A stretch of DNA of 64,000 bases from Palsa-459 sp963841965 (GCA_963841965.1 CAWJES010000001.1:186001-250000), one strand, 5' to 3'. Shown: positions 1 through 8,778, counted from the stretch's first letter. A program made the numbers and translations. The notes: generated by a model from the letters alone, not told the origin.

Positions 1-1728
1 GTCCGTCGCCCCTGCAAGGGCGGTCTGCGCATTCCACTCGGTCGCCGTTCCTGGGACGGTGACGTCTTCGGGCTTGCTCGTGACCCGGCCCGAGCTGCTC
101 ACCGAGTACGAGTCGTACTTCAGCTCATAGTTCGAGATTTGCCGGTTCGGCGGGTTCCACTTGAGGAGGACGCCCTGAACGTATGGCGACCCCGACATCG
201 CTGTTGCGGTCAGGCCGGCAGGCATCCCAGGGGAGCCCGGGCTGGAAGGGAGCGTTGGCTTCACCAGCGGAGAGGACGCGGAACTTGGCCCGGTGCCGTC
301 GGCGTTCGTGGCAGTGACTGAGAACGTGTAGCTGTTGCCGTTGACGAGGTGCAGCACTGTGCAGGTGTCGGGCCTCGGGTCTCCAACCGTGTACGTGCAG
401 GTCCCGCCTCCATTGGTCGCGGTGGTCCTATCGGTGCCGCTCACGGTGTAGCTCCTGATCGGCGAGCCGCCGTTGCTCACAGGTGGGGACCACGTGACAA
501 CCGCCTGCGCATTTCCCGGAGTGGCTGAGACGCTCGTCGGTGCGCCGGGTCTCGTCGACGTACGGAGGATCGCGCTGACGAAGGGTTCGCCGTTGGCGTC
601 CGTTCCGGCAGCCGCGCAACTTGACGCGGCCGCACAATCGACACCTCGCAGGGTTCCACTCCCACCTGGCGCCGCCACGATGACCGGCGTGCCCCAGGCG
701 CCGGCGGTCTCGCCGGCGTAGATCGCGCTCAAGTCCTGGGTCGTCTGCTCCGATCCGACGACCACACAATCCTTCGCGTCCGTGCAACTGATCGCGTTGT
801 AGACCGTTGGGTATGGGTACACCACTTTCGTGATCGACGACGGCCAGGCGCCTGCGGCCTCGACCACCCTGATGGGCTGGTTGGAGGTCGTGGTGTCGAC
901 GCCCACGGCGCTGCAGTCCTTGGCGTCCACGCAGCTGATGCCTGTGAGCTTGCCCACTGACTCGGCCCCTGTGATGACAGTTGGCGCGGGCCAGGACCAC
1001 GAAGTGCCTGACTCGGTCGCTGTGTCTCGGATCGGCTGGTGGTTGTCGCCATCGCCAACTGCAGTGCAACCTGCAGTTCCACCTGAGATCCAGCAACTCA
1101 CTCCGAGGAACTCCCCGAACTGCGGAATGGCCACCTCGTTGAGACCGCTCGAGGTCCATGTGCCCCCCGACGCGGTGAGGACCGCATAAATGGGCTCCCC
1201 GGCAACGTCCGCACCGACCGCCATGCAATGGGTTGCATCCCAGCAACTCACGGCGTACAAGTAGCCACCACTGCTTTCGGGTAGCTCAGTGGGGGTGCTC
1301 CAGCCGCCCGGTCCCTTGGATGCGAAGATCGGCTCGTCGTTCAGATTCCAGTCGTTGCCCACGGCGATGCAATCAGTCCCGCTCCAGCACTTGACTCCAT
1401 AAAAGACGCCTCCGTTCGACGCGGGCGCCTCTGTGGCAGTGGTCTCCCATGTTCCATTCGTCTCGGTCGCCGAGATCGGAGTGCCATTGGAATTCGCACC
1501 CTGCGCATGGAAATCCTGGCCGACGGTTGAGCAGTCCGTCGCGTCCCAGCAGCTGACCGCATAGAGGAAACCCCCTGCCGGTGCAGTGATCTCCGTAACG
1601 GAGCCTCCAGCGGCACTTGCAACTCCCGCACTTGCGACAACGCTCCCTCCTGAGACGAGGACGAGCATTGTGACCGATATGAGGCACTTCAGGGCTCCGT
1701 GCACATCCCGATTGCGACCTTCGAACAA
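1..1728 (-). CDS. Secreted cysteine-motif repeat protein with fibronectin type III domains (3' end outside window)
   Basis: The minus-strand frame is open from an upstream in-frame stop to the window edge, so the protein is C-terminally incomplete (about 576 residues seen). I chose the TTG at 1728 because a GGAGG lies 9 bases before it and it gives a normal signal peptide ending near VASA (residue ~37). An ATG at 1926 would add a second hydrophobic stretch; GTG 1701 is another option. Residues ~55–375 hold seven repeats of about 43 residues with a core like SCWDATDCxAVG, suggesting a propeller-like fold (inference). A fibronectin type III domain follows (~390–490) and a second begins at ~495. 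It is probably an exported surface or adhesion protein; no enzymatic motif is visible. Confidence 0.75.
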   Translation of the reverse strand, partial: MFEGRNRDVHGALKCLISVTMLVLVSGGSVVASAGVASAAGGSVTEITAPAGGFLYAVSCWDATDCSTVGQDFHAQGANSNGTPISATETNGTWETTATEAPASNGGVFYGVKCWSGTDCIAVGNDWNLNDEPIFASKGPGGWSTPTELPESSGGYLYAVSCWDATHCMAVGADVAGEPIYAVLTASGGTWTSSGLNEVAIPQFGEFLGVSCWISGGTAGCTAVGDGDNHQPIRDTATESGTSWSWPAPTVITGAESVGKLTGISCVDAKDCSAVGVDTTTSNQPIRVVEAAGAWPSSITKVVYPYPTVYNAISCTDAKDCVVVGSEQTTQDLSAIYAGETAGAWGTPVIVAAPGGSGTLRGVDCAAASSCAAAGTDANGEPFVSAILRTSTRPGAPTSVSATPGNAQAVVTWSPPVSNGGSPIRSYTVSGTDRTTATNGGGTCTYTVGDPRPDTCTVLHLVNGNSYTFSVTATNADGTGPSSASSPLVKPTLPSSPGSPGMPAGLTATAMSGSPYVQGVLLKWNPPNRQISNYELKYDSYSVSSSGRVTSKPEDVTVPGTATEWNAQTALAGATD

Positions 1729-2142
1729 TTCCGTGTGCCTCCGACTCAAAGCGTTCCCGTTTCCTACCACAGCAGCAGCCTTCGAATTCGCCTCTCGAGG
1801 TGCGGGACCCAGTGGAGCGGTCGCGCACAGCGCAAGCGCTGCGACGAAGGCGAATCCGAGGGACTTCGCGACGACGGTAACTCGCTTGTGCCGACGGGCG
1901 CACGTGGCGCAAGGTGGTCCTTGCATGGACTGGCGGGCTCATGTGCCAACAGTGTGGCGATGCCTCGAGGCATTTTCGCCATTGCGTCCCTGCCCAACGA
2001 AGTACGCAGGGCGTATGCAACGACGATGGCCTCTCTTGAGTCCAGAGATCGCTCGGGTCACGAGCAAGGCCATAATCTGGGGACTCGTGGCGCTGGAGGA
2101 GGCGGTGGAGTCGGCCTCGAGCGCACGGAAGGTCAAGATGCC

Positions 2143-2167
2143 CCGGGTTCGATTCCCGGCAGCCCGA
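2143..2167 (+). other. tRNA T-arm and acceptor-like fragment (possible tRNA relic)
   Basis: CCGGG, the loop TTCGATT and CCCGG form a perfect T-arm, followed by CAGCCCG and A as an acceptor 3' strand plus discriminator. No matching 5' acceptor strand (CGGGCTG) is found at tRNA distance upstream, and no good anticodon arm folds. It looks like the 3' end of a broken tRNA gene or an old attachment-site remnant; chance similarity is possible. Confidence 0.35.
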
Positions 2168-2173
2168 CGAAAG

Positions 2174-2218
2174 GACGATCAGCCGACGAGCCCACTCGAG
2201 GTTCGCTCGCTGATCGTC
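2174..2218. terminator. Inverted repeat upstream of MFS gene
   Basis: GACGATCAGC at 2174–2183 pairs perfectly with GCTGATCGTC at 2209–2218, and a smaller CGAG/CTCG stem lies in the loop. It directly follows the T-arm-like fragment, a usual place for a tRNA terminator. There is no T-run, so it could instead be a leader structure of the MFS transcript. Confidence 0.35.
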
Positions 2219-2295
2219 GGTGTTGCACACCCTGCGTGAAGCACAATCCCCACGGGGTGCGCGGATGGTGGACGTTCACAGCAGCGAGGAGGACC

Positions 2296-3876
2296 ATGGA
2301 CACCGCGACAACGAAGAAGGGCTCGTTGGCCCTCGTTGCATTGGCAGCCGCGCAGTTCCTCATGGTCCTCGACCAATCCGTGATGAACGTCTCGATCAGC
2401 GCGCTGGTCCATGACTTCCACACAACGGTGTCCACCATTCAGGCGGTCATCACTCTCTACTGCCTCGTCATGGCCATGCTCATCATGACCGGAGCCAAGA
2501 TCGGCGACATCATCGGGAGGCGAAGGGCCTTCGTCATAGGACTGTGCATCTACGCGTGCGGATCAGCGCTCACGGCAGCCTCGCAGACAGTGTTCCAGCT
2601 TGCGCTTGGCTGGTCAGTGCTCGAGGGGATCGGCGCCGGCCTCGTCTTCCCCGCACTCGCCGCGCTGATAGCCGGCAACTTCGAAGGATCGAGCCGAAAG
2701 GCCGCCTACGCGGTTATCGGGGGGGTGGCAGGGGCTGGGATCGCCGTCGGACCCATCGTGGGCGGATGGGCCACGACCGTGCTGACGTGGCGGGTCGTGT
2801 TCGTGGCCGAAGTCTTTATTGCCGCGTTCATCCTCGTCATGACGCGCAAGGTGAAGGATGCGCCGGCACCGGTACCGAAGCCCAAGCTCGACTATGTGGG
2901 GTCGGTGCTCTCGGCCGCCGGTCTCGGTGTCTTCGTCTTCGGGGTGCTGGAGTCGAGCACCTGGGGATGGATAAAGCCCAAGAACTCGCCGATCAGCATC
3001 TTCGGGTTCTCGCTCACCCTCTTCGTCATGGCCGCAGGGGGGATCCTGCTCTGGGCTTTCGTGGTGTGGCAGCGGCACCGCGAGGACACGAACCGCGATC
3101 CGCTGGTCCACCTCTCGATCGCGAGGATCCCTCCGGTCCGCGCCGGCCTGATCGGGATGTTCAGCCAGAACCTGGTGCTCATGGGCATCTTCTTCGTGGT
3201 CCCTCTGTATCTGCAGCTGGTCCTCGGGCTCAGCGCGCTCGAGACCGGGATCAAGATGCTCCCAATCTCCATCACGATGTTCGGAACCGCTGCGGCCGGC
3301 GCACGGCTCTCGAACCGGTTCAGCGTCCGTGTCATCGTCCGATGCGGCCTCGTCGTCACCCTTACCGGAGCCTTGATCCTGCTCTCGACGATCAAGCCCA
3401 CCTTGTCGAACGTCGGGTTCGCCATCGGTATGGCGATCCTGGGAGTCGGGATGGGCCTCATGATCTCGCAACTCGGGAACGTCGTGCAGTCGTCCGTCGA
3501 CGAGTCGGGCCGCAGTGAGGCTGGCGGGCTGCAGTACACGGGCCAGCAGCTCGGATCGTCACTCGGCGTCGCGCTGATCGGCGCGATTGTGCTCATTGGC
3601 CTGACGAGCACCTTCGTCTCCAATGTCGAGCATGACACTCGGATCAGCTCCGAGATCTCGAGCCAGATCAGCGTGGCGGCCGGTTCGAACACCAACTTCG
3701 TCGCGTCGTCCCAGATCGAGGCCGCCGCGAAGGAGGCCGGACTCGACCAGCACACGGCTGATGCGCTCGTCGAGGACTATGAGGCCGCGCAGCTCCGATC
3801 GCTCAAGGCAGGACTCCTCGCAGCAGCGCTCCTGGCCCTGTTCTCCCTTCCGTTCACGAGAGAGGCTGCCACATGA
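2296..3876 (+). CDS. MFS transporter, DHA2 (EmrB/QacA-type) drug exporter family
   Basis: A 526-residue integral membrane protein with about 14 hydrophobic segments, the DHA2 topology of proton-driven multidrug exporters. The conserved TM1 segment (FLMVLDQSVMNVSI) and the loop-2/3 motif (GAKIGDIIGRRRAF) are clear. The chosen ATG follows a GAGGAGG ribosome site; the frame is open further upstream but without family sequence. A soluble stretch rich in Ser and Glu lies near the C-terminus (~430–490) between the last helices. It probably exports hydrophobic or cationic compounds; the substrate cannot be told. It is a single gene, convergent with the HD-GYP gene downstream. Confidence 0.9.
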   Translation: MDTATTKKGSLALVALAAAQFLMVLDQSVMNVSISALVHDFHTTVSTIQAVITLYCLVMAMLIMTGAKIGDIIGRRRAFVIGLCIYACGSALTAASQTVFQLALGWSVLEGIGAGLVFPALAALIAGNFEGSSRKAAYAVIGGVAGAGIAVGPIVGGWATTVLTWRVVFVAEVFIAAFILVMTRKVKDAPAPVPKPKLDYVGSVLSAAGLGVFVFGVLESSTWGWIKPKNSPISIFGFSLTLFVMAAGGILLWAFVVWQRHREDTNRDPLVHLSIARIPPVRAGLIGMFSQNLVLMGIFFVVPLYLQLVLGLSALETGIKMLPISITMFGTAAAGARLSNRFSVRVIVRCGLVVTLTGALILLSTIKPTLSNVGFAIGMAILGVGMGLMISQLGNVVQSSVDESGRSEAGGLQYTGQQLGSSLGVALIGAIVLIGLTSTFVSNVEHDTRISSEISSQISVAAGSNTNFVASSQIEAAAKEAGLDQHTADALVEDYEAAQLRSLKAGLLAAALLALFSLPFTREAAT

Positions 3877-3955
3877 ACGGCCAGCGCCGCGCAGGAAGCC
3901 GACTGCGGCAACCGTGACAACCTGACCGCCTTGGTCACATCCGCTTCGAGTCAGC

Positions 3956-5464
3956 TCAGGCAGGGAGCGTGTAGCCCTCCTCGAAGACCGAGACGCACGC
4001 CGAGACGGCGTCAGCGTCGAAGCGAGTGCCAGATGCTCCTTCGACCTCCGCCAGAGCGCGCTCGATCCCCAATCCCGCCCGGTAGGGACGGTGCTGGGTC
4101 ATCGCCTCGACGACGTCGGCAACGGCGATGATCCGCGCAGGCAGGATGATGTCCCCAGCTCGGAGCGCATTGGGATAGCCCGAACCGTCCAGTCGCTCAT
4201 GATGCTGCAGCGCGACCTCCGCGATTGGCCAGGGCAGAGCGGCCCCCGCGAGGATGTCGGCGCCGATCTGCGCGTGCCGCTTGACGAGCTCGTACTCAAG
4301 GGGACTCAGTCTCCCGGGTTTCGTCAGGATCTCGGCGGGGATGGCGGTCTTACCGATGTCATGGACCTCGCCGCTCAGCCGGATCAACTCCACTTCCCCC
4401 GCGTCCAGTCCGAGGCGCATGCTGATCGCCGCAGCGAGCGAACCCACGTGCAGCTGGTGGCCCGCGGTGTAGGGATCCCGGCTCTCGGTGATCCGCGCCA
4501 GCACCGCGATGGTCCCTCTGAGGGCGGCCGAGAGCTGCTCGAGGACGCGAACATGGACGATGCCGAATTCGACCTCCCTGACGATCTCCTCGAGGCCCGC
4601 CACGGTGGCCTCATCGAACGTGAAGGCGTGACTGTCGTAGACCGCGAGCAACGCGAGCCTCTCTCCGGGGGCGAAGGGAATCGCGACGCTCGAGCCGAGA
4701 CCGAAGGTGGCGGCCCTGGCTCGCCACGGCTCGAAGCCCGCGGCATGGGCGAAATCCCTCGTCACCTGGGTCGTCCCCGTGCGCAGTGCCGTGCCTGTCG
4801 GGCCCAGCCCGATCGCCTCGTCTCCGGACCAGGAGACCATGCCGTCGAACAGGTAGTCGACCTTCCCGGCGCTGTGCGTGATGTCGACCCCTCTCGAGTC
4901 ATGCCCGCTCGGATATGCGACGTAGGCGAGTGCGTAGCGCCCGTGCTCCACGAGCGCGCCGCACAGCTGCTGGAGCGATGCCGATTCGTCGGAAGCTGAC
5001 ATGACGAGCCTGTTCACATTGGTCAGCAGCGCGAGCGAATGGTATTGCTGGAGCCGCAGCGTGACGTCGTCAAAGGCGGACACGACGCCACGCAGCTGCC
5101 CCTCGAGGATGATGGGCCAGGTGTCGATGGACAGCCAGCGCCGCCGGCGATCGGGGATGTCGATGCCCATGACGACATCGGAATTGACCTCTCCGGTGCG
5201 GAGCGCAACCTCGACCGGATGCTGGTCCGCGGGGAATGCGGTGCCATCCTCGTAACCATTCCAGCAGAGCTCAGCGGAGGACTTCCCCGCCAGGTCCTTG
5301 GCCGAAGCCCCTAGCAGGGTCTCCGCTGCCGAATTGACGTCGAGGATCCTGCCGTCCACTCCATAGAGGACGAGCCCCGTGTTGACGGAATCCAGGAAGT
5401 CACCCGTGTAGAGCAGCGGCTGCAACTGCGTCAGTTGGGCACCATGTGTGAACTCGTGGTCCAT
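3956..5464 (-). CDS. PAS-GAF-HD-GYP cyclic-di-GMP phosphodiesterase
   Basis: 502 residues. A PAS domain (~15–125; DSVNTGLVLYGVDGRILDVN), a GAF-like sensor (~145–280) and a C-terminal HD-GYP domain (~295–500) are present. The HD-GYP signature HDIGK and HHERLDGSGYP is intact, as are the following DVVEAMTQHRPYR residues, so it should hydrolyse cyclic di-GMP. There are no transmembrane helices, so it is a cytoplasmic sensor. The ATG at 5464 starts just before the PAS domain; the frame is open upstream, but that part has the composition of noncoding shadow sequence. The histidine kinase gene lies ~190 bases upstream on the same strand, and a GGDEF-EAL protein is encoded at 37.8 kb. Confidence 0.9.
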   Translation of the reverse strand: MDHEFTHGAQLTQLQPLLYTGDFLDSVNTGLVLYGVDGRILDVNSAAETLLGASAKDLAGKSSAELCWNGYEDGTAFPADQHPVEVALRTGEVNSDVVMGIDIPDRRRRWLSIDTWPIILEGQLRGVVSAFDDVTLRLQQYHSLALLTNVNRLVMSASDESASLQQLCGALVEHGRYALAYVAYPSGHDSRGVDITHSAGKVDYLFDGMVSWSGDEAIGLGPTGTALRTGTTQVTRDFAHAAGFEPWRARAATFGLGSSVAIPFAPGERLALLAVYDSHAFTFDEATVAGLEEIVREVEFGIVHVRVLEQLSAALRGTIAVLARITESRDPYTAGHQLHVGSLAAAISMRLGLDAGEVELIRLSGEVHDIGKTAIPAEILTKPGRLSPLEYELVKRHAQIGADILAGAALPWPIAEVALQHHERLDGSGYPNALRAGDIILPARIIAVADVVEAMTQHRPYRAGLGIERALAEVEGASGTRFDADAVSACVSVFEEGYTLPA

Positions 5465-5651
5465 CTGTGACCTCCCGCTGACCCCCGAGACATGCGGTGA
5501 GAACCACCCTAGGCACCTGTCCCGCCTCGGGAAACGGTGATCAGCGCGGCGTGGCACGCGATTCCGCCAAACCTGCCGCGCGTGCCACGGCGACCCACGA
5601 TGCCCCGCGAGAGCGCCACTCGGACCGGCCGCCACACCAGGTCGCTCGCGA

Positions 5652-6797
5652 TCACGGCGCGAGTGGCACCTGCCAGATGATCGAGGTGCCGACACCGGGC
5701 GTGCTGAGCACGTCGAGGGTTCCGAAGAGCTTCTCGGCACGGCGTCGCATGTTGACGAGGCCGTTGCCTCCTTCGTCGCTGCTGGTGCCCTCGACGATCC
5801 CGTGACCGTCGTCCACGACCACGAGCCGGCACACGCCGTTGCGCGCGGACAGCTCGACTCGAACCTTGGTGGCGCCCGCGTGGCGCCCGACGTTGGTCAA
5901 AGCCTCACGAAGGGTCGCCGTCATGTTCTCGGATACCCGCTCCGGCAGGGTCGTGTCGATGGGGCCCTCGACGGATAGCTCGACGCGGAATCCGAGGACA
6001 AGCTCCAGCTCGCGGACGATGTGCAGCACGCTCGACCGCGCGCCCTGCCGGAACTCCGCCTGACCGAGTTCAAAGATCGTGCTGCGGACCTGACGAATCG
6101 TGGCGTCCAACTGATCGATGACCTCGATGATCCTCTCAGAGACGTCAGGTCGCGCCGTCGACGCGATGCCTTGGAGCGTCAGTCCCGCGCCGAACAGTCG
6201 CTGAATGACCGTGTCGTGCAAGTCGCGGGCCATCCGATCACGATCCTCGAAGACAGCAGCCTCGCGCACCCGCTGGTGGAGCTGGGCGTTCTCGATCGCG
6301 ATGCCCGCCGCCACCGCCAGCGAGCCGACGAGGAGCTCGTCATCGCGAGAGAACTCCGACCAGCCGATCTTGTCCGTCAGGTAGAGATTCCCGAAGACCT
6401 CTCCGCGAAGCATCACGGGTACGCCGAGGAAGGACTGCATTGGCGGATGGTCCGGCGGGAATCCGAAGGAACCCGGATGGCCGCCGATGTTCGCCATTCT
6501 GAGCGGCCTTGGGTCGGTGATCAGGACGCCGAGGATGCCGAGCCCCTTCGGTCTGGCGCCGATGCGCTCCTCGGACTCGAGGTCCATGCCCGCCGTCACG
6601 AACTCGGAGAGGCCGTTGCCGTCCGCGGTGAGGACACCGAGCGCCCCGTACGTGGCGTGCGTGATGGAGCGCGCCTCCTCCACGATGTGCCGAAGCAGGA
6701 CTGCAAGATCGAGGTCCGCCTCGAGGAGCAGTGTCGCCTCAAGAACCCGACGGAGTTTGACTGGGTCGTTGATCTCGCGGAATGGCACTGGCTCCAA
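5652..6797 (-). CDS. GAF-domain sensor histidine kinase, DevS/DosT-like (HisKA_3)
   Basis: 381 residues: an N-terminal GAF domain (~30–190), a HisKA_3 dimerisation/phosphoacceptor segment with RMARDLHDTVIQRLFG (the His in LHD is the predicted phosphorylation site) and a HATPase_c domain (~280–378) with DDGHGI and GNGLVNM boxes. The architecture matches DevS/DosT-type kinases but with one GAF rather than two. No response regulator gene is adjacent, so the partner is unknown. Whether the GAF binds haem cannot be decided from the sequence. No membrane segments are seen. The stop lies ~190 bases upstream of the HD-GYP gene, so the two could be co-transcribed. Confidence 0.9.
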   Translation of the reverse strand: MEPVPFREINDPVKLRRVLEATLLLEADLDLAVLLRHIVEEARSITHATYGALGVLTADGNGLSEFVTAGMDLESEERIGARPKGLGILGVLITDPRPLRMANIGGHPGSFGFPPDHPPMQSFLGVPVMLRGEVFGNLYLTDKIGWSEFSRDDELLVGSLAVAAGIAIENAQLHQRVREAAVFEDRDRMARDLHDTVIQRLFGAGLTLQGIASTARPDVSERIIEVIDQLDATIRQVRSTIFELGQAEFRQGARSSVLHIVRELELVLGFRVELSVEGPIDTTLPERVSENMTATLREALTNVGRHAGATKVRVELSARNGVCRLVVVDDGHGIVEGTSSDEGGNGLVNMRRRAEKLFGTLDVLSTPGVGTSIIWQVPLAP

Positions 6798-7102
6798 GGT
6801 ACCCGCCTGCCCTTCTGGCGGCTCGGCGCCACCGCATCGAGGTTGACGGGTTTCTCAGGAGACGCCCAGCATGCGCTGCGGCGGCGCTTACGCGAGGCAG
6901 TCAGGATGGCACTGCAGCCGACACTCTGCAAGGGCTTCCCCCGGTCCGCGCCAGGGGTGGCTCCGGAGGGCAGTCTGATTGCCGTGCCTCCGGAGCCACC
7001 TCGTGGCGGAATTCTTTCGCGATACAGGCGCGCAAATGTCTTGGGGGCATCGGCGGAGCCACGGTTCGCGAAGATCGTGGCTGCCCATCCCGCGGACGTG
7101 CC
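6798..7102. other. Gap between two minus-strand genes
   Basis: No gene is recognised. The only feature is the strong inverted repeat at 6956–7000, listed separately. Confidence 0.5.
6956..7000 (-). terminator. Long perfect inverted repeat, probable terminator
   Basis: GGTGGCTCCGGAGG (6956–6969) and its exact complement CCTCCGGAGCCACC (6987–7000) form a 14-bp stem with a 17-base loop. It lies 100 bases downstream of the mycothiol-type enzyme gene. There is no T-tract on either side, which is common for actinobacterial terminators. Confidence 0.5.
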
Positions 7103-7774
7103 TCAGTCTGCGAGGTCGGTCTCCGGCAACGGGAACAGGTGCAGGTGCTCGATTGCGGGATTCGGGTTCCCCTCCCAACCCATCTCGAGTATCTGGGACC
7201 GGCTTCGTCGCCCGAAGTACAGCCGGAGAAGCTCGTAATCGGTCGTCCGCAGCGTGATGACAGCGTCCCCGCCGGCGAGCAACGCGTCCTGACCCTCGGT
7301 GATGACGCGGACTGGCGGTGCGCCGGCAGCCAGCATGCGGGCGCTGAACACGCCCGTCGCCGATCCGGCGAGGTAACGGACCCGCGCATCCTCGCGTTCC
7401 CCTCGCAGGCCGAGTGCGCCGCGGACGTCCTGCTCGTGATTCCAGACGTCAAAGCAGCAGAACAGCGCGCCTTCGCCAACCCCGCGGAGCCAGGCGTCCA
7501 TTGACCGGCTCTTGGACGACCACTCCTGGCAGACGTCCTGCAGGGTCGCGGACTGACGCTCTCGAACCTGCCGCGCCGTCCAGGCAGGCCCCCCAGCTCC
7601 CTCCATGTCGCCGGCGAGGATGTCCGTGCAGACACCCGTGACGTGCGCAACAGCGTCCTTGACGGACCAACCCGGCAGCGCCGGTACGGCACGTGCGGCG
7701 TCCGCCGCATCGAGTCCGACCGCGACGCACAGCAGGGATCGGCGTGTCGTGGCGTACGTGTTGACCACGTCCAT
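7103..7774 (-). CDS. Maleylpyruvate isomerase family (mycothiol-dependent, DinB-fold) protein
   Basis: About 223 residues. The N-terminal half has the DinB-like four-helix metal-binding pattern of the actinobacterial TIGR03083 family (LPGWSVKDAVAHVTG and later DVWNHEQDVRGALG), with histidines where the metal ligands fall. The C-terminal part ends in a sterol-carrier-like fold typical of longer members. Characterised relatives use mycothiol, which points to an actinobacterial host. The ATG at 7774 is preferred; a GTG four codons upstream is possible. It is a single gene and its substrate is not known. Confidence 0.8.
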   Translation of the reverse strand: MDVVNTYATTRRSLLCVAVGLDAADAARAVPALPGWSVKDAVAHVTGVCTDILAGDMEGAGGPAWTARQVRERQSATLQDVCQEWSSKSRSMDAWLRGVGEGALFCCFDVWNHEQDVRGALGLRGEREDARVRYLAGSATGVFSARMLAAGAPPVRVITEGQDALLAGGDAVITLRTTDYELLRLYFGRRSRSQILEMGWEGNPNPAIEHLHLFPLPETDLAD

Positions 7775-8032
7775 CGCCGGCGACACTACCGAGTTCCCGA
7801 GCGACGTTCACGGGGGCCCGGCCAGCGATGCGCTCCGGAGTGGGCCCGGAGGCGCGCATCGGGGCTCGAGGCTGGAGGCGATGCGGAGACCCATCATCGT
7901 GAGGCTGGATCGAGCGCAGCGTGCGCCGCGAGGCGCTGTGCGGCGCGTTTCGGAAGCGGGCTGGGGGGATTGCTGGTGCGGGGAGCGTTTTCGACTTACA
8001 GTTACGGGCACGAGTGACTGGGTTGCCGAGGA

Positions 8033-8066
8033 CGGAGGCACTGGGCCTGATCGACCAGTGCCTCCG
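8033..8066 (+). promoter_or_regulatory. 12-bp stem hairpin in the leader of the CDF-like gene
   Basis: CGGAGGCACTGG (8033–8044) and CCAGTGCCTCCG (8055–8066) pair perfectly around a 10-base loop. It sits ~115 bases before the start codon. It could be a leader structure, an operator or a terminator; the sequence alone does not decide. Confidence 0.4.
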
Positions 8067-8102
8067 GCCGCTGTTCGGTCCCAAGAGTCACCATGGCGGT
8101 TG

Positions 8103-8134
8103 GTGGGGGTGCTTGGTCCCTCTTGCACCCCCAC
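8103..8134 (+). promoter_or_regulatory. Second leader hairpin before the CDF-like gene
   Basis: GTGGGGGTGC (8103–8112) pairs perfectly with GCACCCCCAC (8125–8134). It ends 47 bases before the start codon. Together with the hairpin at 8033 it suggests a structured 5' leader. Confidence 0.35.
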
Positions 8135-8181
8135 TGACGCCACAGTCCGCGTGCGTCCGGGTTGCCTGCAACACTGCATTC

Positions 8182-8778
8182 GTGGAGCAACCGGTGGCAC
8201 AGGGGCTCCCGGCGCGACACCTGCGCCGCGGGCGCCAGCTGGAGGTCGCGACGCTCCTGTGGAACTGCGCAGGGGTCGTCGTGCTCGCGTTCGCAGCGGC
8301 AGCTGCCCGATCCGTCGCGCTGGCTGGCTTCGGCTTGGACAGCCTGATCGAAATCGGAGCATCCGGTGTCGTCCTCTGGGAGCTGGCGGACGCGTCGCGC
8401 GAGCGTCAGCACAGGGCGATGCGCATGATCGGCATCGCCTTCATCCTCCTCTCCCTCTACCTCGCTGCACAGAGCACAATCGTGCTCATCCTCGGATTCC
8501 GACCGCACCACAGCCCGCTCGGCATCGCATGGACCGCGGCAACGGCCGTTGTGATGCTCCTACTCGCCCGGGGGAAGGCGACGACAGGTGCGGCCCTCGG
8601 CAACCAGGTCCTCCTGACCGAAGGACGCATCACATTCATCGATGCGATCCTGGCGTCCGCAGTCCTCTCGGGGCTCCTGCTCAACTCCCTGCTCGGCTGG
8701 TGGTGGGCAGACCCGGCGGCTGGGTACGTCCTCCTCTACTACTCGGTCCGAGAGGCTCGCGCGTCGTTCGCTGACTGA
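8182..8778 (+). CDS. Small cation transporter, CDF (cation diffusion facilitator)-like membrane protein
   Basis: 198 residues from the GTG at 8182, chosen because membrane-protein sequence begins right after it. Five to six hydrophobic helices are visible and GFGLDSLIE in the second matches the short actinobacterial CDF-related family, where that Asp belongs to the metal site. The C-terminal cytoplasmic metal-binding domain of full CDF proteins is absent, as usual for this short family. The later helix reads LLTEGRITFIDAIL where relatives usually have an ADAKQT-type sequence, so the second metal site may differ. It probably exports divalent metal, but this is not certain. The chromate transporter follows ~100 bases downstream. 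Confidence 0.7.
   Translation: MEQPVAQGLPARHLRRGRQLEVATLLWNCAGVVVLAFAAAAARSVALAGFGLDSLIEIGASGVVLWELADASRERQHRAMRMIGIAFILLSLYLAAQSTIVLILGFRPHHSPLGIAWTAATAVVMLLLARGKATTGAALGNQVLLTEGRITFIDAILASAVLSGLLLNSLLGWWWADPAAGYVLLYYSVREARASFAD

Larger units (their letters stand above)
1927..2295. other. Intergenic region between secreted repeat protein and MFS gene
   Basis: No convincing gene is seen in this stretch. It contains a tRNA T-arm-like piece at 2143–2167 and a long inverted repeat at 2174–2218, described separately. The MFS ribosome binding site lies at its right edge. Confidence 0.5.
7775..8181. other. Divergent intergenic region with two strong hairpins
   Basis: No gene is supported here; the frame of the CDF-like gene is open upstream but codes nothing recognisable before 8182. 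Two perfect inverted repeats lie at 8033–8066 and 8103–8134, close upstream of the transporter start. Confidence 0.5.

Noticed and set aside
428..1246. Long Arg/His/Gly-rich open frame on the minus strand
   Set aside because: It is a shadow of the secreted repeat protein in another frame, with no family motifs.
2055..2167. Complete tRNA gene on the plus strand
   Set aside because: No acceptor 5' strand pairs within tRNA length and no anticodon arm could be folded.
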